From Saccharomycopsis fibuligera x Saccharomycopsis cf. fibuligera (Eukaryota > Ascomycota > Saccharomycetes > Ascoideales > Saccharomycopsidaceae), in contig CP012817.1 in assembly GCA_001936135.1 (NCBI GenBank), positions 868,001 to 932,000 on the forward strand: a DNA stretch of 64,000 bases, read 5' to 3'. Position 1 is the first letter of the stretch. The number at the start of each line of letters is the position of its first letter. Shown one piece after another: positions 20,949 through 30,732 of the stretch. A model generated the notes under the pieces. The model saw nothing but the letters and a program-made list of their open reading frames with translations. It did no database searches and had not been told where the DNA came from. The translations under genes were made by a program, and so were the position numbers.

Positions 20949-21278
20949 GCAGCTTCCGCTGCGGAAAAAACTAACTTTTTTTTTATTCTTTTCGGGCGCC
21001 AGCGTTTTCAGTGCTTAGTTTTTGTTTGTCTTGTGCTCATCGCCCGTTTGACAACTCCCCTGCCGCTCTTGCTCCCCTGCTGTAGAGACACTAATAGTCC
21101 TGCGTGCCAAAATAAAATAACAAAGTAATAAAGTAACAGAAAATCAACAACAACTCTTCCTCCTGCTCTTCTTCCCAGCAGTGCTACTCTTCACCGCTCG
21201 TTCTCGCTTGCCAATCGTTGGCCTCTCTTCGTTGCACCCACCGCCTCTGGATCCGTGTCCAGTCCACCCGCTGGCCCG

Positions 21279-21286
21279 CTAAGCGC
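21279..21286 (+). promoter_or_regulatory. Copy of the recurrent intergenic octamer CTAAGCGC
   Basis: Exact match about 230 bp upstream of the second Hal4-type kinase. See the finding on the recurrent motif. Confidence 0.3.
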
Positions 21287-21514
21287 CCTTGAGCATCACT
21301 TGCTGCCGACCTACAGACATCACCAGCTCACCCTCGATTCTAGACCCTCAGCACAAACAGTCTCCCACTGCACAAAGCAAGCGCTTGCCACTACTACGCT
21401 GTCTGCTCACCACAGCGTCGTACAATACTGCTCTTTCTTTTCTCCTTCTCGAAGCCAGACGTCCTCCAACAACTCTCTACATCCCGCCAATCACTACTGT
21501 ATCCGCTTTTCACA

Positions 21515-23590
21515 ATGAGCAGCAGCTCCTTGGACAGCTCCGTCTTTCACGGCTTGGGCTTTTCCAAGAAAAATAGATCCATCACAAGCTTCACCAACCT
21601 TTCCATCCACAGCCACTCCCATGCAAACGCCAACCACAGCGCCAACCACAACCACAGCAGCAACCATCCTCAAGATCACAACAGCAAGCACAGGAAAGGC
21701 TCTTCCGGCAGCGCCCAAGTGTCGCCTACCCTGTCCACTAGCCACGGAAGAAGAGGGTTCTTTGGCTTGTCCTTGGGCAAAAGTGATTCAAACACTTCGT
21801 CGCAATCTTCGCTCCATCCGGCTACCTCCAGAGAAGCGCTTCAAAGTCACCCGAATAAAGACTCGCACCGCAAGAGCCCCGAAAGCCCCACCCGTTCAAT
21901 AGCTAGCTCTAAAAACCACTCCATGGTGGAACTCAAAAAGTTTTTCAGACCTTCCAAAAAGTCAAGCAGCAGCAGCACCAGCAGCAACAGCCATTATGAC
22001 CAAAGCGGCGCCTCCGACAAGGACGTCTTGCGCAAAGACCCTATGGAGCTTTTGTGCATGAAATACGGCAAACTTGGCAAAATTTTGGGCTCCGGCGCCG
22101 GCGGCTCAGTGAGGCTAGTTACCAGAGATGCTGATAATGTCACCTTTGCTGTCAAAGAATTTCGAGCCAAAAAATCCAATGAAACCATGAGAGAGTACGC
22201 CAAAAAATGCACCGCGGAGTTTTGCATTGGCTCCACGCTAGACCACCCAAACGTTATCAAGACTCTTGACATCATTAGCGATTCTTCGTCGTGCCACTAT
22301 TATGAGGTGATGGAATACTGCCCTATTGATTTCTTTGCGGTGGTCATGAGCGGCAAAATGAATCGAAGTGAAATCAACTGCTGTTTCAAGCAGTTAACCG
22401 AGGGTGTCAAGTATTTACATTCTATCGGCTTGGCCCATCGTGATTTGAAACTTGATAACTGTGTTATCAGCACTGGCGGAATTTTGAAAATCATTGATTT
22501 TGGTTCAGCAATTGTCTTCAAGTATCCATTTGACAACCATATTGTCAAGTGCCATGGTATTGTTGGATCTGATCCTTATTTAGCTCCAGAAGTTTTCAGT
22601 ACTACGGAAAAGTATGACCCTCGGTTTGTGGACATATGGTCGGTGGCAATAATATATTGTTGCATGACGTTGAAGAGGTTCCCGTGGAAAATCCCCAGAG
22701 AATCTGATAACTCTTTTAGATTGTATAGCATGCCAGATGAGCAGCCCCATGACTATGTCAAAAGCGCCGAGCAACATAAGATTCTATTAGCTAAAAGAAA
22801 AGAAGAGAAAATGAAAAAGTTGAAGGAACAACAAGAAGGAAAAGAAACTGGCAAAACTGGCAAAACTGGCGAAACCGGCGAAATTGACAATAAAACAAAG
22901 ATAACTGAAGAGAAAAAGGACGAGCCTCAAGAACAGCAGCAGAAGGTCGACAACGTACTCGAAACTGAGAAGAAGAAGGACCAGCAGCAAGACAGCCACG
23001 AAGGACAAACCGAAAGTCAGAGTAAAAACTCTAACAAGACAGAGCGCCACTCTTTAAAAGCTGGCGAATTTGAAAAAGCCGATATTGCTAGTGGATCCGC
23101 AGATGCCGGCAAATCAAACAATACTGAACAGGCTGGAAACAAGCCGGTCCAGGAAATTCAGGTCACGAACGCTGATGAAAACACTTCTCTGAAAGCTTCC
23201 CAGCATGGCGGGTCCTCTTCGGCTCTGAAACACTCCTCTGGTGACTCCAAACATAGTATCTTGAAGAATTCCGATAAAAAGCAATCTAAAGCAGATCACC
23301 CTGATAAATCGAAAACTCAAGCGCACCCACATCATCACCGTCAATTGCAAGGGCCATATAGATTGATGAGAATATTACCACATGCTTCCAGGCCCCTTAT
23401 TTCTAAAATGTTAACAATAGACGTGTCCAAAAGGGCTACCATGCAGGATATATACAGTGACTCATGGTTCCAAAATATATCAGCATGCACAGTAGATCCT
23501 AAAACTAAAAAAGAAATCACTGGTGCTAGTCATACACATACTGTGGTTGAAGAAGCAAACGCACATCTTGAGAGCTACAAGAAAAAATAA
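21515..23590 (+). CDS. Second Hal4/Sat4-type serine/threonine kinase
   Basis: 691 residues, paralogous to the kinase at 5731-8991. The first ~180 residues are Ser/His/Asn-rich. The kinase core has [14 protein letters not shown], the catalytic loop [14 protein letters not shown] and the same family-specific [12 protein letters not shown], followed by [15 protein letters not shown] and KRFPWKIP. A Lys/Glu/Gln/Ser-rich insert splits the C-lobe, which resumes at [14 protein letters not shown] and ends with a conserved tail GASHTHT...EANAHLE (compare GAHHVHT in the other kinase). A role in ion homeostasis and permease regulation is inferred from the family. Which member of the SAT4/HAL5/KKQ8 group it corresponds to cannot be decided by eye. 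Confidence 0.8.
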   Translation: MSSSSLDSSVFHGLGFSKKNRSITSFTNLSIHSHSHANANHSANHNHSSNHPQDHNSKHRKGSSGSAQVSPTLSTSHGRRGFFGLSLGKSDSNTSSQSSLHPATSREALQSHPNKDSHRKSPESPTRSIASSKNHSMVELKKFFRPSKKSSSSSTSSNSHYDQSGASDKDVLRKDPMELLCMKYGKLGKILGSGAGGSVRLVTRDADNVTFAVKEFRAKKSNETMREYAKKCTAEFCIGSTLDHPNVIKTLDIISDSSSCHYYEVMEYCPIDFFAVVMSGKMNRSEINCCFKQLTEGVKYLHSIGLAHRDLKLDNCVISTGGILKIIDFGSAIVFKYPFDNHIVKCHGIVGSDPYLAPEVFSTTEKYDPRFVDIWSVAIIYCCMTLKRFPWKIPRESDNSFRLYSMPDEQPHDYVKSAEQHKILLAKRKEEKMKKLKEQQEGKETGKTGKTGETGEIDNKTKITEEKKDEPQEQQQKVDNVLETEKKKDQQQDSHEGQTESQSKNSNKTERHSLKAGEFEKADIASGSADAGKSNNTEQAGNKPVQEIQVTNADENTSLKASQHGGSSSALKHSSGDSKHSILKNSDKKQSKADHPDKSKTQAHPHHHRQLQGPYRLMRILPHASRPLISKMLTIDVSKRATMQDIYSDSWFQNISACTVDPKTKKEITGASHTHTVVEEANAHLESYKKK

Positions 23591-24807
23591 GCCGTGTTCT
23601 AATTTTGACATCGATTGTGCTTTTGAAATTATTTTGTTAATATTCCTGCTAATCAGTTTTTTATTTTTACTAAATTTTTCTTATTTTCTCCATTTCATTT
23701 CGATCTAGTTCCACTATTCTTTTTCGCTTGGGCGAAACTCATTTCTTTTATTTCTTTACTTTTGGTATGATTAAATTAACTATCTTAAACTCTCTTACTG
23801 TATCTTAAACTTTCTTACTGTTTTAGATTTCTTTTAGTCTATCATATCATTTCAAAACCAGATATTTTTACGTTGGAAAACGAGTTAGCATCCTTTATCT
23901 AATAAAAAGCCCCAATATACAAGGAAGTCAAAACTTGTCCAAAAATAATATACCTTGAACGTTTTCCACACTGCAATTTTTTTTTTTTAGTAAAGAACAC
24001 GAGTAAGAAGAGCAAGAAAAGCAAAAAGTAGGTACCTACTCGTCTTGTTCAATGTGCTTAGAAGCATGCACGAGTAACAATATGAATCTACCTTTTCGCA
24101 TTCACCGAAAAGATAAAAATTAAAATAATCTTAATAGGTGGCTGTTGTATTATATTATATCATAAGTTATGCTACACCCAAATACCGAACCAAAATAACT
24201 AATAGGATATATATAGATAAAACAAAACCTGGGAAAATCGATTCGACTACAGAACAGTTCGCTATTGGAAATACTTCCTATAGGTATTACTCTTTCAGTG
24301 ATAGTGATATTCTTTATTTTAGGTGTTGCCCATTTTATATACTGTTTCTGTGTTTTAGTTTCTACTTGATGTTTTGCATATAAAGTCTTGTTTTACACTT
24401 TGATAATTAACTCCCAAGAAGATTGTCTTGCTGGTTTTCTTTTTATTCATGAGAAAATATTCTATAGTATAGCTGTCTCCCTGTCTGTTCCATTCAATTT
24501 CGGCTTCAATAAGAAAGTAGCCATTTCAAAATATTAGCACCTTTCTTCACTCCCAGTGTATTTTCCCCAAGGGATTTTGCTCTTCTGTGTGGCAGCCATC
24601 CAAAAGCTTTACAATTCATCCACAACCAAAAATAAAGTCATGTTGGGCAATTCGACATATGTACCTGCAAGGCGGATTTTCTATTTTTTGTTTCGCTCCA
24701 CCCGCCGCAGTGTGTGCAGTTGGAATAAATTTAGAGTCGGTTATTGCGATGCTTAGTAGTTAATTAATGAGCTAAATTAAAATGTATTTTTGATCCGGTC
24801 CGAAGTT

Positions 24808-24846
<39 letters not shown>

Positions 24847-24957
24847 TTTTGCTTTTGTTGCTGCTAGTGCCATTTCAATTTCCTATACTCGTCATAATCA
24901 TTAGCAGGTCTTCTTGCTGTTGAAATTTTGATACTACAAGAACAGTGCATCCGGAAA
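23591..24957. other. 1.4-kb AT-rich intergenic region upstream of the alpha/beta hydrolase gene
   Basis: Contains a short imperfect direct duplication around 23775-23825 (CTTAAACT...CTTACTGT twice) and a T run of 35 at 24811-24845. No gene recognised; the small open frames lack motifs. Confidence 0.5.
24811..24845. repeat. Poly(T) tract of about 35
   Basis: Uninterrupted T run ending about 110 bp upstream of the hydrolase ATG. The classic poly(dA:dT) promoter element in yeasts; it excludes nucleosomes and varies in length. Confidence 0.9.
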
Positions 24958-26637
24958 ATGTTTGGATTGTTTGACATATTTGCTCCAGTAAATCACACCG
25001 TTGCTGATCATCCGATCCAATTCGTCTCCCAAGAAGTAAAATCTCTTCTTGAAGGAGAAAAGACGCTGATGAATTTAAGTAGTAGCAGGAGCAGCAATAG
25101 TCAGAGTACCAAAGATACCAAAGATAGTGGTAATGTCGAAAACAGCAGTGGTAAAACATTGCAACAATTAATTGACCAGTATTGTCCTAAATTCAAAGCC
25201 AACTATACCGTCAAACTCAGCCCATGGCTTTTCAATGGCCATTTGCAAACCATTTATGCGCTGTTTACAGACAATACCAAAATTCCTATCCATTATCAAC
25301 GACATTATATTACTTATCCGGACCAAGGTCGTGGGGCAGTCGACTATGTTGATATTGAACTATCTAAGAAGGAGCTATCATTGACGGGAAACAAAAATAC
25401 CGGGGATGATGCTGATGATGCCAATGAGTTGCGGACATTGATCAAAGATATTTACAAAGGGGAAGAAAATGTTGGTAGGTGGGAATATGATGAGGATGGG
25501 GAAATTGAAGAAATGGGCTTACCTGCGCGTACTCGTTTTGCTAACCCGTCACCAATACCAAATACTCCAGCATTTTTGAAAACTCCGACGTTGGATCAAA
25601 TTGCAAGCAGTGACAAACCGTTAATTTTATTTTTGCATGGTCTTTCTGGTGGTTCTCAAGAAACTTATGTGAAACTTTTAATTAAGAAACTTGTTCAAGT
25701 CAATGACTCTCAGTTTGATATTATGGTGTTGAATTCAAGAGGATGCTCTCATAACGTTGTTAAGACCCCTAGACTTTACAATGGTCTTTGGACAGATGAT
25801 GTGAGATACTTGATCAATGAAAAGATCTTACCCTTGAACAAAAGTAAGGAAATCTATATGGTCGGGTTCTCATTGGGAGCAGTGGTGTTATCAAATTTCT
25901 TGGCCCAAGAAAGCGTTTCAAATACAAAGATCTTGAATAATTTAAAATTGGGCATTGTGGTATCTACACCATGGGATTTGATGTCGTCTTCAACGTATTT
26001 GCATAGCTCGTATATCGGAAAAGAAATTTACTCACCAGCAATGACCAAGGGGCTTTGTCGACTTTTAAAAAATAATTTTAAACAGTTGCAAAAAGATGAA
26101 TTAATAGACACCGAACTATTGCATGATATTTGTGCTAATGATTCTGGTGACGGTAACGGTCCCGAACGACCAAAAAGGACAATAAAATACTTACCAGAAT
26201 TTGATAATGCCTTCACCAGCAGAATGTTTGGGTTTAACAACTATGAAGAATATTACAAATGTGCCTCACCTACGCTGAGATTACATAAAGTCAGAGTGCC
26301 GATGCTTTTAATCAGCGCGCTTGATGATCCTATAGTGGGGCCGCACGTTCCTACTTTGCAAGTCAAACAGAACCCATTCTTGCACATGCTTACTACTAAA
26401 TACGGTGGTCATGTTTGTTGGTTTGAACGTCTGGGAGATCAATGGTATAATGAGCCATTGGCACAACTTGTTGGCGCCATGCATAGAGAGCAAGGAAAGG
26501 ATGGAACGATAGTTGTACCGGGAGGTAAGGCATCCTTGCCTCGTGATGCATTTTTTACTGGTGATAGGGTGGTTATGCCTGGGAGTTATAGTGATGTGTT
26601 GTCCAAGATAGATAGCGGTGCTTATCTTAAAGGTTAG
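24958..26637 (+). CDS. Alpha/beta hydrolase of the YheT / Eht1-Eeb1-Mgl2 family
   Basis: 559 residues from the ATG at 24958 (the frame stays open upstream but has no earlier ATG). The hydrolase fold is clear: the oxyanion segment FLHGLSGGSQETY, a second conserved block VLNSRGCSHN, the nucleophile elbow GFSLGA (GxSxG), a late Asp in SALDDPIVGP and the catalytic His in GGHVCWFE. Saccharomyces relatives Eht1 and Eeb1 make and hydrolyse medium-chain fatty acid ethyl esters, and Mgl2 (YMR210W) is a monoacylglycerol lipase; all are about 450 residues. The extra length here comes mainly from an N-terminal region and an acidic insert (residues about 135-190). The substrate cannot be chosen from sequence alone. 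Confidence 0.8.
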   Translation: MFGLFDIFAPVNHTVADHPIQFVSQEVKSLLEGEKTLMNLSSSRSSNSQSTKDTKDSGNVENSSGKTLQQLIDQYCPKFKANYTVKLSPWLFNGHLQTIYALFTDNTKIPIHYQRHYITYPDQGRGAVDYVDIELSKKELSLTGNKNTGDDADDANELRTLIKDIYKGEENVGRWEYDEDGEIEEMGLPARTRFANPSPIPNTPAFLKTPTLDQIASSDKPLILFLHGLSGGSQETYVKLLIKKLVQVNDSQFDIMVLNSRGCSHNVVKTPRLYNGLWTDDVRYLINEKILPLNKSKEIYMVGFSLGAVVLSNFLAQESVSNTKILNNLKLGIVVSTPWDLMSSSTYLHSSYIGKEIYSPAMTKGLCRLLKNNFKQLQKDELIDTELLHDICANDSGDGNGPERPKRTIKYLPEFDNAFTSRMFGFNNYEEYYKCASPTLRLHKVRVPMLLISALDDPIVGPHVPTLQVKQNPFLHMLTTKYGGHVCWFERLGDQWYNEPLAQLVGAMHREQGKDGTIVVPGGKASLPRDAFFTGDRVVMPGSYSDVLSKIDSGAYLKG

Positions 26638-26945
26638 TACTCTTGATAACATTTTTTGTTTTCATTTTTTTCATTGACATCCATAATAACTTTCCCATAT
26701 TGATAGAACTTTTTGCGATTTTTCGTTTCTTCACATTTGCGTTTGTTAATAGATACATTTGATTTAGCATTGCCCATTGTGTAGATTGTATGACTATCTA
26801 AGCGAAAACCAAGTACAATTGAGCTTGCTACATCTCCATCTTGTATTGTTAAATGTATCGATTTCAAGCCAGCGAGACACTAAAAGAAAAGTGAACATTC
26901 TAAAAGTAACTACATATTAAATACATACCAACTACAACACCACAA
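26638..26945. other. Convergent 3' region between the hydrolase gene and ADE1
   Basis: About 310 bp of AT-rich sequence between two convergent genes. No additional feature seen. Confidence 0.6.
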
Positions 26946-27887
26946 TTAAACCGACCATTTCTGATCGGTTAATCTCTCATAAACTTCCGCGTATTTTTCA
27001 TGAGTCTTTTCCACAACATCATCTGGAAGAGTAACATCATCAACTGCTTTTAGATTATTGCTAGTCAACCAGTTTCTAACAAACTGCTTATCAAAAGAGT
27101 CTGGGGTAGCTCCTAACTTGTGGCTTTCCAAAGACCAAAATCTGGAAGAATCTGGGGTTAAGACTTCATCAACAAGAACCAAATTGTTATTTTCATCCAA
27201 TCCAAACTCAAACTTGGTATCAGCAATAATAATACCTCTAGTGTTGGCGTATGCGTTAGCCTTTTTATACAATTTAATTGAGACTTCTTGAATTTTCAAG
27301 ACGAGTTCTTTGTCACCAATGATTTCAATAGCCTTTTCAATGGAAATATTCTCATCATGTTCACCTTGTTCAGCTTTAGTAGACGGTGTGAAAATTGGGG
27401 TTTCGAATTGTTGAGATTCTTGTAAGTTGGATGGGAATGCACTACTACCGTGAATAGTGCCGGATTTTTTGTATTCACTCCATGCAGAACCAGTCAAGTA
27501 TCCTCTAATAATGACTTCCAACGGAATCAATTTCAATTTTCTGACAATCAAAGATCTATCAAACAACTGGTTTTTTAAACTTGGATCATCGATGATGGAC
27601 TTTGGCAAGTGTTGATTCAAGTTTTCATTTTGGTCCTGTTTGTTGGTATTAAGCAAATGATTAGGCACAATATCGGATAAGTAATTGAACCAAAAAGTAG
27701 ACAATTTTGTCAAAATTTTACCCTTTTGTGGAATTCCATTATTTAAAATAACGTCATAAGCGGAAATTCTATCAGTAGCGACGAACAAGAGAAGATCATT
27801 GTTGATTTCGTAAATGTCTCTGACTTTGCCTCGGCCGAGAAGTTTCAAGTTGTCCTTGAGATCGGTTTTCACAATAGAGTTAGACAT
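26946..27887 (-). CDS. ADE1: SAICAR synthetase (phosphoribosylaminoimidazole-succinocarboxamide synthase)
   Basis: 313 residues; Saccharomyces Ade1 has 306. It joins CAIR and aspartate with ATP to form SAICAR, a step of de novo purine synthesis in the cytosol. Family hallmarks are present: LLGRGKVRDIYEI at the N terminus (ATP-binding region), FVATDRISAYDVIL, PLEVIIRGYLTGSAW (the family signature), IIIADTKFEFGLD and VDEVLTPDSSRFW (second signature). No truncation. Divergent from the Pet20-like gene. The intervening promoter carries TGACTCA at 28081-28087, the type of site bound by Bas1 and Gcn4 in purine genes. Confidence 0.96.
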   Translation of the reverse strand: MSNSIVKTDLKDNLKLLGRGKVRDIYEINNDLLLFVATDRISAYDVILNNGIPQKGKILTKLSTFWFNYLSDIVPNHLLNTNKQDQNENLNQHLPKSIIDDPSLKNQLFDRSLIVRKLKLIPLEVIIRGYLTGSAWSEYKKSGTIHGSSAFPSNLQESQQFETPIFTPSTKAEQGEHDENISIEKAIEIIGDKELVLKIQEVSIKLYKKANAYANTRGIIIADTKFEFGLDENNNLVLVDEVLTPDSSRFWSLESHKLGATPDSFDKQFVRNWLTSNNLKAVDDVTLPDDVVEKTHEKYAEVYERLTDQKWSV

Positions 27888-28482
27888 TTTGATGATGTTA
27901 TTTGCCGTTTTGTTTGTATGAGTTGAATATAGAAAGCTTGAGCTTCGTTAAAATTGAAAGTGACTTGGTAACTCAGGATAAAAAGGAACAGAGTGAGTGT
28001 CACTGAAGATATGTCATCGTCATCACTAGTATCATAGTTGACTGGTTAATCGATTTTGCTGCTTTTTCTCGTTCGTTTCTTGACTCATCAATAGTCCCAC
28101 CGTGATGGAGTGTGCATGACAGTACGTCAGATAACAAGCGTCATCTCAGAGCACAGGTTTTCCTTTTTTGTGGGAGGAAGACTTTGAATGCTACCGCTTA
28201 TATATTGAAAACATCTAGGGGTCTCTTCGTTGTTTTGATGCCACCCGATAGCTACTTTTGGTGCAATTGATTCCTTACTTTTTTGTAATCTGTTTCCTGC
28301 ATGATGATGCGGATTCATGCATGTGATTATTTTGACCAAGGTCACCCTACTTTAAACATTTTTGTTTCTTTTCTTTTTCAAACTAACCGAAGTCAATCAA
28401 ATAGTAATAAAGCCATTGCCATCTGCTCCTTTGCCCCAGGCAACATCTACAAGCACACTACCACAAAGACATCTACAACAAT
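27888..28482. promoter_or_regulatory. Divergent ADE1 / Pet20-like promoter region
   Basis: About 595 bp between start codons. The only recognised element is TGACTCA at 28081-28087 (separate entry). Confidence 0.5.
28081..28087. promoter_or_regulatory. TGACTCA, Bas1/Gcn4-type site
   Basis: Exact TGACTCA about 195 bp upstream of the ADE1 start. In Saccharomyces, Bas1-Bas2 and Gcn4 activate ADE genes through TGACTC sites. A single site of this length can also arise by chance; its position supports the call. Confidence 0.5.
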
Positions 28483-29328
28483 ATGCTTAGAATAACTGGA
28501 AACACTACTTTGAGACAAAGCGCAAGAGGCTCAATTACACAGTTTGCCAGATTCTCATCTACCTCCAGATCAAACAGCCCCATCCTAAATGATAAGAAAG
28601 CTCCAGCAGCAACAAAGGCATCGTCTTCGTCTAATGGCAATAACAATACCACTGTCACCAATAATTCCAACAAGCCAAGTGAACAGAAAAATGCTACCAG
28701 TAACAAAGCTAAGGAAGAAGAGGATAAACAAGCAGCTGCAGCTAATGCCAGAAGAATCAGTCAGCAAAAGCAAAAAGTGCAGGCTGTTGATTTCTCCTGG
28801 TTGCCAAAGGCCCCCAAGCTAAAATCATTTTCCCCAAGAGAGCTTCGCTTACAGTCGCTTTACAGTGGTTATCGTCCGGTATTTATGGAATACAGAGATA
28901 ATTCAAAAGTTCTGCCGTTAGCAATTGCCAATGGTCAAATTTTGCTCGATGAGGAACCTAGCATTTGGTCATATTCAGCCACCGAGATGGAATACTATCC
29001 TGAATGGGAAAGAGTGCCATTAGACGTTGCTAAGGACCTCAAGCCGTATGACCGCAAATTGGATGAAAAATTTCAAAAAAACTCAAGTAATGTTCAAAAG
29101 TTGAACAATGGAAAAGATTCTCATTTGGCAAATTGTGCCCAACCAGATGTTCAAAATAAACAAGCCGAGGGAAACACCTCTTTAAACGATAGGGGTTCTA
29201 TTATATCAAAGGGAAGAAAAAGGTATTTGCCAGGAAGATACATGAAACTAATGAAAACAAAACAGAATAGAAAGTCTGAACTTAAACGTTTATTGGAAGC
29301 TAAAAATAACGTCAGCAACGACGAATAA
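28483..29328 (+). CDS. Pet20/Sue1-like mitochondrial protein
   Basis: 281 residues. The N terminus, MLRITGNTTLRQSARGSITQ and following, is rich in Arg/Ser/Thr with no acidic residue, as in a mitochondrial presequence. A low-complexity Asn/Ser/Thr stretch follows. The probable conserved core is VDFSWLPKAPKLKSFSPREL, then LYSGYRPVFMEY, then PEWERVPLDVAKDLKPYDR, which resembles the Pet20-domain pattern of a WLP..P box and a GYRP box. Saccharomyces Pet20 is a mitochondrial protein needed for respiratory growth at stress temperatures, and Sue1 affects degradation of unstable cytochrome c. The C-terminal tail is basic. The family call is from memory of the motif and should be taken as probable. Confidence 0.55.
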   Translation: MLRITGNTTLRQSARGSITQFARFSSTSRSNSPILNDKKAPAATKASSSSNGNNNTTVTNNSNKPSEQKNATSNKAKEEEDKQAAAANARRISQQKQKVQAVDFSWLPKAPKLKSFSPRELRLQSLYSGYRPVFMEYRDNSKVLPLAIANGQILLDEEPSIWSYSATEMEYYPEWERVPLDVAKDLKPYDRKLDEKFQKNSSNVQKLNNGKDSHLANCAQPDVQNKQAEGNTSLNDRGSIISKGRKRYLPGRYMKLMKTKQNRKSELKRLLEAKNNVSNDE

Positions 29329-29509
29329 ATTTTACCTTTTCATTATTTTGTGTATTCTATAATCTTTAAAAACATTCATGACCATTAATTGCTTTTTTTA
29401 TTGATTCAGGTTTTTACCGTTTTTTTATTGTGTGCAGTTTGCATTTATTGCTTTTTTTGTCACTTCATGATATTAAATGTTTCGCTTTATGATTTGTACG
29501 GCTTTGAAT

Positions 29510-29545
<36 letters not shown>

Positions 29546-30067
29546 CTGCTTGGTTTTCATTCTAATTCTTAATGATATGTATAACAGCTCAACCACTGTC
29601 TAGTTTTCTTCTTTTTTTTCTATCTTCTTTATCCTGTGCGCATCACATACCCTTACCTTATCCTGTCTATAGATAACACAACACAATTATATAAGCTTTT
29701 TGCTTTGCATTGAATAATCTCTCTGTCTTTCTTTATTGTAGATTTATCCCCCATTGCTTTAATTCCTTGGCTAATGATAAAAATGTAACGAGAACGCAAA
29801 AGAGGGCGCTACACCCCACATCCAAAGTACCCTAGATGGTAAGACTGGGAAATACCCGGCCCTCCATAGTTAAGATTTTCTCACCAATCATTTTTGAGAT
29901 TTTATAAGCAGCCACGGAAAAAAAATAGCATACTGTTGTTATAGACAAAAGCTACAGTTGATCAACGTCAATACCAATAGATAATAGCGGTACTGTTTAC
30001 GCCATACATTGCAGCAGCAACGACAGTGAACCAATTTTATTAATAATATATACAGAACTAGGTCAAT
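29329..30067. other. Intergenic region between the Pet20-like gene and the complex I subunit gene
   Basis: AT-rich, with a T run of about 27 at 29513-29539. One GTACCCTAGA word near 29830 contains ACCCTA, the core of Tbf1-type sites, but a single short match is weak evidence. No gene seen. Confidence 0.5.
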
Positions 30068-30732
30068 ATGTTTCCTTGGGAGGGTGCTATTCCATATACT
30101 GTTATGTTCGGCGTATGTACACGAATAGTGAATAAGAATGATATTAAAATGAAAAAGGTTTGGGTCAAGTTTTCAAGTTGGGAATGATGTGCGAAAATTT
30201 AAGGACCAATAAAAAATTTATTAATGGCGTTAATGAGATCATTGTCAATTATGATATATGAGATATAATATTATATGAAGCGTCAGCAAAGATTTTAAAT
30301 TAATGAAAGGAATGCAAGCAATTATAGAATGTGAATAGATAAGAGAAATAAAAGATGAAACAATTTAACGTTGTATTGCTATTTGACTGCAATCAGACAG
30401 ACTCACCGCAATTCACTCACCATACCCAGCTTACTCACCACGCACTCCAAACTAATCAATGCTCAAAATGCGCGTAAACATTCATTTCAAAATACTAACT
30501 TATATGTTTTTAGTTCTTCACATTATGTGGAGGAGCCGTCTCCAGTCTTCATTACTGGTCCAATGGCAGTAAAAGAGACAGATACGGTTTGGATCAATGG
30601 GACCGTCAACATTTTGAAAGGGATTATAGATTAACTGGCGTTTTCAGAGGTCAACAAGATGAAGTTAAAGCTCCAGAACAATTCGCCACTAATGGGTTTA
30701 GAAAATTGGAGAAAGTTCACAGATGGTGGTGA
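30068..30732 (+). CDS. NDUFA1: NADH:ubiquinone oxidoreductase subunit NDUFA1/MWFE-like (spliced)
   Basis: Not visible as one open frame. Exon 1 is 30068-30112 (MFPWEGAIPYTVMFG), with donor GTATGT. The intron has 401 nt, branch point TACTAAC near 30493-30499, and ends TTTTAG at 30513. Exon 2 is 30514-30732. The joined protein has 87 residues: one N-terminal membrane span (AIPYTVMFGFFTLCGGAVSSL) and the conserved YGLDQWDRQHFERDYRLTG block typical of the fungal 9.8-kDa/NDUFA1 subunit. It is an accessory membrane-arm subunit of mitochondrial complex I, needed for assembly. Its presence shows that this yeast keeps proton-pumping complex I, unlike Saccharomyces. Both splice junctions preserve frame (phase 0). 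Confidence 0.88.

Larger units (their letters stand above)
20034..21514. other. 1.5-kb GC-rich, repeat-rich upstream region of the second Hal4-type kinase
   Basis: Unusually GC-rich for this window. It holds GACA repeats (about 20047-20064), an 8-bp unit GAGCGTGG repeated near 20119-20142, GGCAGCAT repeats (20333-20368), a 13-bp-arm inverted repeat (20676-20714), a CTGCAG-rich inverted repeat (20895-20948) and CTAAGCGC at 21279-21286. The stretch from about 21100 is CT-rich and looks like a long 5' leader. Overlapping open frames of 60-120 codons are present but look incidental to the high GC. Confidence 0.5.
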
